Source: Chara braunii
Taxonomy: Eukaryota; Streptophyta; Charophyceae; Charales; Characeae
Direction: 5' to 3'
NCBI GenBank assembly: GCA_003427395.1
Contig: BFEA01000384.1
Coordinates: 495,488-524,386, forward strand
Length of the DNA stretch: 28,899 bases
This document shows positions 9,234 through 18,941 of this stretch, in pieces. The notes under the pieces are model-generated. The model saw nothing but the letters and a program-made list of their open reading frames with translations, was not told the origin of the DNA and searched no databases. Positions within the stretch are counted from its first letter, which is position 1. Each line of letters opens with the position of its first letter. Position numbers and translations under genes: made by a program.

Positions 9234-9920
9234 CTGACTTGAGGATGCACCCGTGCTCACACCTACAAAAGGCGATTGTGTTACAAGCTGGTTTCTTTGC
9301 GTGGGATGAGCCTGCATGGACGCGGCACTTTGAATGCAATTGCGTCCGTAGCCGCTAATGCTACTGCTTCTGCTCGCTCCATTCTGCGGGATGAGCCATG
9401 GCCGAAGGTCTGGCTATGTCTGTCTCCCCTAACGCTGAGCCATACCACTTCCGGTGCACACGTTGTGCAACCTCGATGTACTCCGTACCAACTGCCAAAA
9501 GCCCTGAACCGATGTGTCTAACGTATCTATAGACCTCTCTAGCCTAGACTCAACCTAGACCGGACTGACTGACCTACCGGTACCGTTTCTGTTTCGGCCT
9601 CTAGGGCGTCTCCCAACCCCGGCTATAGGCTATAGGACCGTCTATCAGCTTAGGCCCTTAGGGCCTGTCTGTCCTAGAGGTAGCTCGGGCCTGCTCTTCG
9701 CAGATAGGATAGTTGTAGGGAATTCTGTTAGTACGGGCCTATATTTTCTCGAATTTACAAATATGTCCCTCACGAATTTCCTTACAGGCAGGTCTCTCGG
9801 TTAGCCCTCAGCCAAACAAAATTACGAATCTTACCTAAGACGCGACCCGACCGAGGCAAGCCACGAGCTTCGCCCTCGGCCCAATGTACAGTCCACTGAG
9901 AATCTGCAGGCTTCATTACA
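9234..9920. other. Gene-free stretch between opposed gag and integrase remnants
   Basis: No coding region is supported. At 9652-9666 there is a perfect hairpin AGGCCC-TTA-GGGCCT. Around 9,500-9,720 short CTAGAC/CTATAGG motifs recur. The boundary between the minus-strand and plus-strand elements must lie here, but I see no clean LTR end. Confidence 0.4.
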
Positions 9921-10663
9921 TGTGAGTTGTGCCAAAGGAATAAGGTCGTACGTAGACCTCCTTTTGGCCTACTCAAACCACTTCCCATCCATGAGGCACC
10001 TGCACAATCAGTGTTTATTGACTTTACTGATTTGGGTAGGACCACTCCTCGTGGTATGCGTCAGGTCATGGTCTGTGTCGACAGGTTCTCCAAGTATGAG
10101 AGTTCATCCCTTTGCCAAGAGAAGCCAAGAGAAGCCAGAGTCCCTGCCGTCCAGGCGGCATTTGCTGACAGGTGGGTCGCTCATCATGGACCACCCACCT
10201 CTATTGTCAGTGATTGAGATCCCCGTTTTTGCAGCCACAAGTGGCAGTCCTACTGCAAGGACTACCTTCATTCTCGCTTAGACATGGCATTTGTCGTCAT
10301 CCTGAAGCCAATGGTCAGGCTGAAGTGATGGATCAGATTCTGTTTCAGCTGCTGCGTCCTGTGATCAGTCCAGATCAGCAGGACTGGGATCTACATTTGG
10401 GTTGTGCACAACTAGTGTATAACACTTTTGTCCACTCCTCTACAGGCTTCACACCCTACCGGTTACACTGGGGTCGCGAGCCACGACATCCTCTCGATGA
10501 CATCATCGATAAGGCTACCCCTACGTTGACACCTGGAACTGCAGAGTTCACCAGGCGTTACCGTCTGGACATTGAGCGCGCCCGTGCCATCCTGCTGAAA
10601 GCCCAAAAGGGTATGATAGGCACAGAGGAGGAGGAGGAGGAGAGTTTCCACGAGAATCAGTAA
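9921..10663 (+). pseudogene. Ty3/gypsy integrase, decayed
   Basis: The frame begins in the zinc-binding end (CELCQRNK at 9921-9944), which supplies the CC of the HHCC module; an in-frame TGA lies eight codons before the first Cys. The catalytic core follows: FIDFTDLG (first Asp, about residue 30 of the frame), VCVDRFSKY, then GPPTSIVSD with the second Asp at about 10,215. The next codon is TGA, then DPRF. After a frame change near 10,290 comes HPEANGQAE with the catalytic Glu, then DWDLHLGCAQLVYN and STGFTPYRLHWGREPRHPLD, typical of the C-terminal core of chromovirus-type integrases. All three acidic residues survive, but one stop and at least one frameshift break the gene. No RT or RNase H precedes it and no chromodomain was seen after it. 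Confidence 0.85.
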
Positions 10664-11100
10664 AGCAATAGTCTCTCCTCAATTCTACTTCCTCCTCGGG
10701 CATCTCCCTCTCTTGCCACATCAACAATGCACTTCTCCTTTGATGATCTCTGACATATATGGTGAGCAGCTCACAACAGGGCGCCCATCCTCCAGCCACG
10801 TCAGCAGCAAAGAGGGAGGATGGCGCATATATGCTTCTTGGCGACGAGCTGCATATCACACACGACGTCACATGTAAGTCCAGGTAAGCTTCCCCTCATC
10901 ATACACACCAATCTCACAGCCCTGATCCTCCTTTCTCACAGCCCTGATCCTCCTTTTCCTCGCCCAATCTGTACACAATGTTTGAAACTACGGCGGCGAA
11001 GGTCGCTCAAGCAGAACCTTCCCTCTGAAGCTGGCGCACATAGAGCAGAGTTGGCGCTAGCATAATCTCCCCACAGCCTTGCAGTGTTGTACTAGCATCA
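10664..11100. other. Gene-free stretch with a 22-bp tandem duplication
   Basis: No gene. At 10912-10955 a 22-bp unit (TCTCACAGCCCTGATCCTCC plus TT) is repeated twice in tandem. CAGGTAAG at about 10,880 resembles a 5' splice site, but nothing else supports a transcript. Confidence 0.5.
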
Positions 11101-11119
11101 AGCTAGTGCAAGACAGGGG

Positions 11120-11600
11120 ATGGGTCAACTTTATAGCGTTGACTCACGTTGACCAGCCTCTGGTCTCCAACGGTCCACGTCCGGGATCAGTTGGAAGCCA
11201 ACAGCCTGGATGTTGTGCAGTTACAGATTTCCCACGTGTCCCACTTGGACCAGAATCTTTTGGATACTTTCAACCAATGATGTGCATATGATCTACGTTC
11301 GTGGCTGACCATCGGGTTGACCTTTGGGCCTGGTAACCCACGTTGGGGTTGACCGTTGACTTTCTTGAAGTCAATTGCTTGTAGGGCCTCTAAATGCTGG
11401 TTTTGGCCCCTGTTTCTGGGTACCCCTTGACCTTGGGCCTTTGCTGTCGATGGCCTGGTTCTGGGTACCTCTTGATCATAGACCTTTGACTTTGTTGTCA
11501 GTGGCCTGGTTTTGGGTACCCCTTGATTTTAGGCCTTTGCCTAGGCTTTTTTCAGACTTAGGGCGTGACCTTTGACCCCTGTTTTGGGCCTTTCACCAAA
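11120..11600 (+). repeat. TTGAC-rich region with about 50-bp diverged repeats
   Basis: TTGAC or its complement occurs about ten times in 480 bp. Three diverged units built on CTGGGTACC...TTGA...GGCCTTTG sit at about 11399, 11451 and 11503. Hairpins: 11151-11165 (GACCAG-CCT-CTGGTC) and 11356-11374 (TTGACT-N7-AGTCAA). TTGAC is the plant WRKY-factor core, so an enhancer role is conceivable, but repeat structure alone could explain the density. Confidence 0.5.
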
Positions 11601-11706
11601 AGTGACAACCTAGCTCACGGTGCACGCAGATTTGAGTTGAGTAATTGCATGTTTAATAAATAGTTTTATACTAATTGCACTTTATGTTATCACCGGCATA
11701 GGATTG

Positions 11707-12165
11707 GACCTCCCCAACTTACAGGTACATTCAACCTATCCGGGTTACCTTCAATATTATATTATGAATTCGCCATTCTCGGATTCTCTACTTTTTTTTC
11801 TAGTTGGCTTATTGACTAGACCGCCCCAACTTAGGGTTATATCTTGTCTGCCAAATACTTTTAGTATCAAATTTTATACTTTGGTTCTCATTAAGTTCAC
11901 GGCTCATGACTAGGCCGCCTCAACTTAGGGGTACTCCTAGCCTCTGCTTGTTTTCCCCTCAGAATAAAAGATAAAACTGGATCCACGCAACTTAAAGGGA
12001 ATTCGGACCACCCAACTTAAGGCCAGGCCCTTCCTCCGTTCAGAAACCCGGAAAAGAAACATGCGACTAGACCGTCCAACTTAAGATAGGCCCAACCTCG
12101 TAAAACCAAGTAGACAACTCAAAAAGTTTGAAAGAAGGCACAACACTAGACCACTCAACTTAAGA
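11707..12165 (+). repeat. Dispersed CCAACTTAAG motif, seven copies
   Basis: A motif close to GACTAGACCRCCCAACTTA followed by AGG recurs at 11707-11721, 11814-11836, 11908-11930, 11979-11999, 12005-12022, 12065-12086 and 12145-12165. Four copies are followed 5-20 nt later by CCAACC, CAACC or TCCTAGCC. Spacing is irregular (25 to about 105 bp), so this is not a simple satellite. A single relative lies at 4050-4066. Confidence 0.7.
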
Positions 12166-12199
12166 TTACGCCCAACCTTTGGTTGACCCGGTCAAATGC

Positions 12200-12904
12200 A
12201 AGCAATGGCAGCCCCTCTTTCCCTTTTTCACCCTTCCCCTAGTTCATTCTCTCTGCTTTCAGACAATTATCTGAACTTTCTCGCGTACTTCCTTTATCCA
12301 AGCTTAATAATAATAATAATCAGTTCAGTCATACTTTAGACAAGCTATAAGGTAGTATGACTAGGGGATGACGGGATTACTCGTGCAGGGCGTTACTATA
12401 TCTAATGGTTTCGTGTTACGGACTCAGCCAAGGCTCGATCCCTGGTCCGCGGGTTACCACCCACCAGGCTACTGTTTTATTTTTTGAGTCTCTGATCTTC
12501 GGCTCCTGACTGTTGGCTCCCTCTGCTGCCGGCGCCCGTTCTCAAATCCCGCTTCAGGCACTTTCGGATTTCGATACTTGGCGCCATTCGGCATTCTGGC
12601 GCCCAAGCTCAGACCTTCGATTTTCAGTTCAGCCCCGAGGCGAATTGCACTTTTGCCCTCAGACTCAACTTGAGTCTAGTACTCAAAGACCGGACTCAAG
12701 CTGAGTTTGGGCATTCAGTTTTCGGCCTCAGTGTTTGTGCTTCAGTGTGACTTGTTACGACATTGTGCTTGCCACTTTGCCACTTTGTGTCTGCATCCGT
12801 CGAGCCGTGTCGAGTCCGTGTCGAGTTGAGTGAGTGTGTGTGTGTTCTCGCACTCCCTCCCTCTCTCTTCCCCGACCTCGTTGCTTTGCCTCAGCCCCGT
12901 CACA
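12200..12904 (+). other. Probable 3' part of an LTR (right end at the iMet-type PBS)
   Basis: The stretch has no gene and ends CACA just before a PBS-like site, as expected for the U5 end of an LTR. Its left end is not identifiable because no second copy is in the window. An (AAT)n run at 12306-12320 and a near-perfect palindrome AGACTCAA-C-TTGAGTCT at 12661-12677 lie within it. Confidence 0.4.
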
Positions 12905-12905
12905 C

Positions 12906-12917
12906 TGGTATCGGAGC
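12906..12917 (+). promoter_or_regulatory. Primer-binding site, tRNA-iMet type
   Basis: TGGTATCGGAGC differs at one base from TGGTATCAGAGC, the common plant PBS complementary to the 3' end of initiator tRNA-Met. It follows ...CACA with one spacer base, the usual LTR-end geometry. The internal region of this element would extend to the right, but no gag or pol is found before 14.5 kb. Confidence 0.65.
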
Positions 12918-13859
12918 GGCAAACGACCCTCCCTCCCTCCCTGTTCCGGCATCGCCATCGTCATCATCTTCATCCATGTCATCGCCATTGTCGTCGTCAT
13001 CGTCGCCGTCGTCGCTGCCACGTCAGCGCCTCGTACCTGTCGTCGCCACTATCGCCATGTCAGCACCTTGCTGCCTTTGTCATTGTCGCCACCCCGTCAC
13101 CATCCCGAAGACGACGTGCAGGTAAGTGACGAAAAAACTTTTTTTTTCTGTTCTTTTTCTTCCCCCTCTTCTTCTTCCTCGTTGCTGACATTCCCTTTCC
13201 CCTTCTTCTTCCTTTTTTTCTTCTCCATGCGACACCATCTTCCACTCTCCACGCGCTTTCCCGACTCCCGACCCAATCTCACTTCCCGCCCTACCGCGAC
13301 TTCGCACTCCCTGCACGATTTCCCACACGATCACTTGACCTCGATTCCCCACACGATCTTCACTGTCGTTCCCCCCCCGCACACTACTTTCCCGCGCGAC
13401 CGTCCTCAACTCCCCCTCTCGATACCAACTCCCCCACCTCCCTCCCCAACTGTGATCCTTCCCCGACTCCCCCGACTACCCCCCGATCTCGATCCCGCGC
13501 CCCTACCCCGACACCAACTGGGATACCCTTCCCCCGGCATTCCCCCCCCGCTGCGCGCTACCTCCCAACGCCCCCCCACCGATCTCGACCCGTTTGCCGC
13601 TCGCCTTTCGCCGTGCGACTTTCCCCCCCACTGACAACACGCGCCTCCCTCCTCCCCGCGCCTCCATTTTCCACCTCCCCCCGCGCGCTACCACACGCTT
13701 CCCCTTCCCCCTGCGCAACTTCCCCCACTCTTTCCCCCTCATCATCATCATCCTCATCATCATCAATCTACCCGTGCAACCCCTGCATTCCAACCCTACC
13801 TACTACGCTACCAATCATAGATAGGATCGCTCTGCCCTTGATTTACTCCATCAGCCATT
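12918..13859 (+). other. Pyrimidine-rich leader with a consensus splice donor
   Basis: Long C- and T-rich tracts dominate, with CATCATC/CGTCGTC microsatellites at 12950-13020 and 13738-13765. At 13119-13127 CAG|GTAAGT is a perfect consensus 5' splice site, followed at once by T runs. A 266-codon frame through here is Pro/Ser/His-rich on all sides and I regard it as compositional. It lies where a retroelement 5' leader would be, just after the PBS. Confidence 0.4.
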
Positions 13860-14240
13860 AATTCCTTATTTATTTTTTTTTTATTATTTTTTTTTCCTTT
13901 TGAAAATTTTATTTGAATTTTTTGTAATCCGAACAATACTTTGGAAGTAATTAATTATTCGATATTTCTTTTTCAAACTTCGAAACTATTTTTAATTAAT
14001 TATTTTTTGAAAATTTTGAAAATACGTAGAATTAATTATTCTTTCTCGATCTTTCTCCCTTGAAATTCGAAAATAATTTTAATTAATTGTTTAAAATGTT
14101 TTTTGAATTTTTTGTAATTCAAAAATATTTTAGAATTAATTAAATTCTTTTCTTTTTTGTAATTCGAACATACGTTAGAATTAATTAATTAATTTTCGAT
14201 ATTTCTTTGAAATTCGAAAATATATTAATTAATTTTTTAT
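13860..14240. repeat. AT-rich diverged tandem repeat, three to four units
   Basis: Blocks containing TTTTTTGTAATTCGAA, GAATTAATTAATT, CGATATTTCTTTGAAATTCG and AAAATATTTTAATTAATT alternate with a period near 100 bp. The arms GAATT/AATTC and TTCGAA make it locally self-complementary. No gene. Confidence 0.6.
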
Positions 14241-14520
14241 TTTTTTTTTACTTTTGTCATTTGTGCAAGGAAGATGAGCAATAGCGAACTTTAGCAATCA
14301 AACAGCACCATACACATGAGACCAGATAGTCGTGACCTTGAACGAAAAGCAGAATTGCATCACGAGTTTCACCAAATAAGAGCACACGCTCATAATTGAT
14401 AATGCTGGAATAGTCTCATCATCATTATCAACGAAGAACCAATGTTGATATCCTATCTGGCGTTCGGCGCCCAGACTACAGATGACAGATCCTATCTAGC
14501 CTACTCTACAATGCCGCTAA
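14241..14520. other. Left flank of the large LTR element
   Basis: No gene or repeat recognised. Homology between the two LTR copies stops between 14,503 and 14,521, so the target-site duplication should be the last 4-6 bases before that point. Confidence 0.4.
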
Positions 14521-16516
14521 TGAGCGAAATCGGGCGGGGAAGGATCTGATTCAGGGGTTTTGACCCCGGGTGACTGCAATAATGAAGCTAGCTTTAGCGT
14601 AAAGTTAGCGGGAAGAGGGTTAAGCAGAGACAGTTAGTGAGTGCGCTATGGAGGAAGAGAAAGGTGGGAACGAGCAAAGATAGATAGCCGCCCGGGTTTC
14701 AACGAAAACGAGCGAACTAAGGCTCCTTTCTCAGGTTTTGGGGCGGTGCGAGCATGATCCCGCGTTTAGTCTTAACGATGGATTCGTGGTTTGGCCGGGG
14801 ATGATGCTGAAGGTCGCGCCCAGAAGGAAGAATCGACTACGGGCAATGAATCTTGCCGTATTTTGCTGGGAGGTACATTGCAGATTCTTGTTCGGTGAAA
14901 GTAACGCAAGGGTGAGCCGAGTTTGAGGACCTACCTGTTGGTAAGTGCGTTTGTTCGACGGGACAACGGAGGCAGCCTCCCTCGATGGAAGCAGTGGACA
15001 CGATGTGATGGAGGGAATACTGCCTGCATTCTGCGGGTAGATTCATTCGGTCTTCCGCATCCTCATCGATGGGATTGCCGACGGATGTAGCGTGAGCCCA
15101 AGGGCAGGGTTGGAGACTTACCTATTACTCAGTATGTTGCCCATCCTATCGGTAGAAGTAGCCGCCCGCTGGCCTCTCTGTATACGGCGGAATGAACCAA
15201 ACTGCGATCTGCAGCGTTTGGCCTGGGAAGGCTGAACTGCCTGTTCCTCGCTCAAAAGAACAGGGTCGGACTTTATTTGCGGCAACAACAGTTATTGTGA
15301 ACTTGGAGTTGCTGTTGCTGGTATTCAGGCTGCTACTATGATCAGACTGGGTGTGGCCACTGTTATTGGATTTAGACACTGTCGTGACGCTCTTCAAACC
15401 CGTGTGATCGTGGCGTAACTGTGGCTCTGTATACCTGTCCGACTTGCAAGGTGTGGCTTCTGGGCCTCTGCCTGCCTAAGGTGTGGCTGATAAGACTATA
15501 TGAATGGGCTGTGCCAACCATGACTGCAGAGAGCAGCCACGTTGGCTGCACATCCAAGCGGTACAATGAAGGGCTAAAGTTGTTGTTGCACAAGCAGGGA
15601 GACTATTGCTGCTATGGCAACATTGTAGACTGTAGAGTTGTATGGGGTTTAAGGTGCTCCAGTGGGCGAGTCGAGGGAAGACTGGAGGCAGAGGCGGTGT
15701 TCGAAGCCGAACTAAGGGCCGCTTGTTCTGTTGTGCTGACCAACGAGGAGGGAGGAGCAGGCTGCGAAACAACAACCTTCTTTGCTGCCCTTTTGCTATG
15801 GGCTCCGCAGCAGTTTTCGTTGTTATGCTATAGTGGCGGGCGCTGAGGCTACTACAGACTGTTGTGCTAATTTGAGTACGGTCGTTCAACGCTAGGTAAT
15901 TGCAGTAGGATTACGGGAGTGAAAGAGGGGGGATTGGTCTGCGAAGGGGGTTAATGTTGCAATCAAGGAGGGCGTCAGAGGGGCAGTATTTCGACAGTTT
16001 GACTTTGGACTGATCAAGTTGTTACAATGGCCGCCATTGCGGGGCCCTCAGGCGCATAAAGGAACCAAGGCCCTCTCACGAGAGTCTGAGTGCACCCCTC
16101 TTGGATCTGAGAGTCTCCAACCTACCTTCATTGGTTCTGAGAGGAAGGCGGCAGGCGGGATTGCAACCCGTAGTACCGCAACAAGACTCTGTGGGGAGTT
16201 AGCCCACCGATTGCGGGAGCTCTGCTGGGACTAAGGAGGAGTTCAGGAGGCAGGGAACTCAGAGGTAACCATTGTTTTCCCTTATAAACCCAAGTATAAC
16301 CCCTATCTGTATATCTTCCTATGAATTGACTGAGTGTATTGTATGCAGCCCTACTTTGACTTTCAGAACATAAATCAGATTAAGTAAAGGAATGTATGTA
16401 CAAAGGCAGTTTCAGTTTTTGCTTGTTTGTCTGAAAGCAGATTGTAACGAAGGGTTGCATCAGGGGGAAGGCTGGGAGGAAGGCAGTTTTGCTTATGCTT
16501 GAACGGGTCTTATGGG

Positions 16517-17382
16517 GTTAGGCATTGTTTCTAAGATGAATGGCCTGACTGCTGTGTTTTATTCTGTTTTCTGAAGAGCCAAGCATTGTTTCCAAGACGA
16601 ATGGCTTGGTCGCTGTGTTTATTTAATTGTGCCAGACATTGTTTCTAAGACGAATAGCCTGGCTATTTATTTTGTGGGGTATTGATTGCTTCGACTTTGA
16701 GGGGCAGACATTGTTTCTAAGATGAATGGTCTGGTCGCTGTTTACTTTGGGTGGTTTCTGAACAGTCTTTGGGTCTTGGCCCAGGGTACTCTGCTTTTTT
16801 CAGTGTTGAGAAAAGAGGGTTCAGCATTGTCTCTAAGACGAATGACCCAACTCTTTTGGTTGTTTTATTCTAAGGGAGGTTCAGGCCAAAGGACTATAAT
16901 GAGAACGAAGGAATAAGATTCTCTATAATTCTATATATATATACATATGAGAACAAGGCTAGCCAGACATTGTTTCTCAGACGANAGGACTATAATGAGA
17001 ACGAAGGAATAAGATTCTCTATAATTCTATATATATATACATATGAGAACAAGGCTAGCCAGACATTGTTTCTCAGACGAATGGTCTGGCTATAGCCTTA
17101 TCACAAATGAAGAGAGTATAACTAAGAGTTATAACTGAAGATAACTTGGGCAGGTTGAGCATTGTTTCTAAGACGAATGACTCATCTCGACGCCCACTTT
17201 TGAAGATTAAGTTTAGAAAAATATATATAACTTGGNTATTTAAATAGTTCAGGGCGACTAAGCATTGTTTCTAANACGAATGACTTAGTCATATGCCCAA
17301 AGAANAAAGAAGTAGTTAGGCAACCTGTTCNTGTATAACTAAGGCAAAAAGTTGGCATTGTTTCTAACACGAATGACCAAAC
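16517..17382 (+). repeat. Hairpin array A, 5' LTR copy: constant loop, variable paired stems
   Basis: Each unit is left arm + ATTGTTTCTAAGACGAATG (19 nt, few changes) + right arm complementary to the left. Arms: 16517-16549 GTTAGGC/GCCTGAC; 16578-16610 GCCAAGC/GCTTGGT; 16631-16663 GCCAGAC/GCCTGGC (one mismatch); 16705-16733 CAGAC/GTCTG; 16818-16850 GTTCAGC/ACCCAAC (decayed here, intact in the 3' LTR); 17051-17099 TAGCCAGAC/GTCTGGCTA with an outer AAGGC/GCCTT; 17156-17184 TGAG/CTCA; 17253-17298 GACTAAG/CTTAGTC with an outer GGGC/GCCC; 17351-17382 GTTGG/CCAAAC. ATT/AAT inside the constant part can extend each stem past a one-base bulge, leaving a loop near GTTTCTAAGACG. Spacing is irregular (roughly 50-200 bp). 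Confidence 0.9.
16890..17080. repeat. Exact 95-bp tandem duplication around one N: probable assembly overlap
   Basis: 16890-16984 and 16986-17080 are identical, separated by a single n at 16985. The copy at 28805-28899 is also identical and ends exactly at the window end. An unmerged k-1 contig overlap (k = 96) explains all three. Confidence 0.85.
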
Positions 17383-18642
17383 TCAATGCCCTATGTAAGC
17401 AAGGTATAAAGGGTTAAATCATTAAGAGACAATGAACTATTGTTTGCCTGAGGTAATTTGGGTTGGTGAGGGTACTTACCTTTGTGGTTTGGCTTGCATG
17501 TGGCTGAGTGAGATTACTACCTAGTCTGAGTTTCATTTTGATAGGTAGTTGCTTTAGTGGCTCGCCACGTGCTAGAGCGATAGGAGTTANATTCAATTCT
17601 TGCATTTTTTGTGATAGTGTTTTTTTGCTTAGATCAATTTAGTGCATTTTCTGATATCATTTATTATACTTGATCTTATATAAATCTTGGTAAGCCAGTT
17701 TCTTTACGGGAAGCGCTGCCAAAATTTCTACAAAACCAAGGAGTTAGTCTAATATTTGAATTTTCAAAGTTCAACTTGTCTTTGACTTTTCAAAGTTCAA
17801 CTTGTCTAAATTTTATACGGCTTAGCAAAAATCTGGGAAGTCTCCCTTTCTAAGGGGAGTGCTGTCCAAATTTTTACTAATCCAGGGAGTTGGACAAAAC
17901 TGGACTTTGGAAAGTTGAAGACTATTTTTGTTTTCATATTTGGACTTATATAGATTCTGAAAAGGCACTTTTCCTATAGGAAGCGCTGCCGAAATTTTCT
18001 TAGTTTAGAGGAGTTAAATTATATTTTGACAGGTGGCGATTCTGGCAGTCCACTCTGTATAGAGGAGATTATGCTAGGGTCTACCTTTCCCTTGGCACTT
18101 GCTTAGAGGTAGATTTAGGCTTTGTTAATTAGGATAATTTGAGTGAGATCGTTATATGGGGACACTCCATGGACTTATAGATTTAACTTGGGGATTGACC
18201 TGTCATGTGTTACAAGTCTTCTTGATCGATTGATTCAGGATTTGGGCTAGATTCAGCTTGATCTTACAAGGATCACCTATATCATTGATAACTGGTCGGT
18301 AGCCGATTCGTCGGTTTACGACTCAACTCCAATTCACTCTTGCCACTGAACCTAAAGGCTTTAGCCTTGTGATTTGAATTGTTTTGTTGTGTTTTCACCC
18401 GGACTTTATTTGAATGGCCATTTAAAGAAAAGTAATGAGTATTTTATTTTGAGGCGTTGCACAAGAGTGAGGCTTGTATGGCCAAAGGCAAGGGGTGTGA
18501 GTGCAGAGAATGGTTGAAGTTGACCACGTGTAGTGCATGGACTTTTTCGTTGAATCTTTGATGTGATTGCAGGTATGTTTGGTGATTCGGACTTTGGATT
18601 TGACTGCCTGCGCTCACATACGTATATATATGGCTGAGAGGA
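16986..18642. other. Possible collapsed multi-copy contig
   Basis: This stretch lies between two n-flanked 95-bp overlaps. Five of the seven remaining features of poor consensus cluster here as single ambiguous bases (17236, 17275, 17305, 17331, 17590), as expected if several LTR copies were merged. Its sequence may be a mosaic and its placement rests on scaffolding. Confidence 0.6.
17686..18016 (+). repeat. Hairpin array B: three diverged units with AAGCGCTGCC core
   Basis: Units at 17686-17747, 17832-17895 and 17956-18016 share GGAAGCGCTGCC (GGGGAGTGCTGTCC in unit 2), an AAATTT stretch and GAGTTA/GAGTTG at the end. Outer arms differ but pair in each: CTTGGT/ACCAAG (17686-17691 with 17735-17740), TCTGGG/TCCAGG (two G-T pairs; 17832-17837 with 17881-17886), TCTGAA/TTTAGA (one G-T pair; 17956-17961 with 18004-18009). 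Unit 2 also has an inner CTCCCTT/AAGGGGAG stem. A 20-nt direct repeat TTTTCAAAGTTCAACTTGTC occurs at 17761 and 17787. Confidence 0.65.
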
Positions 18643-18738
18643 NCGTTGAATCTTTGATGTGATTGCAGGTATGTTTGGTGATTCGGACTTTGGATTTGAC
18701 TGCCTGCGCTCACATACGTATATATATGGCTGAGAGGA
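18548..18738. repeat. Second exact 95-bp duplication around one N: probable assembly overlap
   Basis: 18548-18642 and 18644-18738 are identical, with a single n at 18643. Same length and layout as the 16.9-kb case. Confidence 0.85.
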
Positions 18739-18941
18739 GCCTCACTGTGACTGTGAGAAGTGGTCGTCCTATATAAATAACCCTTATATATATTTATATG
18801 AGCCTTGGGTATTCGTGTGGCTTACTGTGATCGTGCGCAAGGGTTAACCCGATTATGTCTTGAGAGAAAAGGAGGATCCTCTTTTCATCCTTTGCTTTTT
18901 AGAACTTTATAGTTGGACGTTGTAGTCCGTGGCAGCCGTCA

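Noticed and set aside
12432-12442. tRNA B-box-like GGCTCGATCCC, possible tRNA or SINE
   Set aside because: No paired acceptor or anticodon stems and no convincing A box at the right distance.
12834-13129. Possible first exon ending at the CAG|GTAAGT donor
   Set aside because: The donor is perfect, but no acceptor with a coding exon follows before the AT-rich region; kept only as a note on the leader.
12834-13634. 266-codon frame on the plus strand
   Set aside because: Almost entirely Pro, Ser, His, Thr and Arg from C/T-rich DNA. Overlapping frames on both strands are equally open and no domain is visible.
15421-15846. 141-codon Cys-rich frame, also open at 27265-27687 in the other LTR
   Set aside because: Shared because the LTRs share ancestry. 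By eye the differences between copies change amino acids about twice as often as not, which does not indicate selection on a protein.
16890-17080. Genuine tandem duplication of the TATATA-containing segment
   Set aside because: Exactly 95 bp, exactly repeated and separated by a single n, with the same length at a second site; better explained by assembly.
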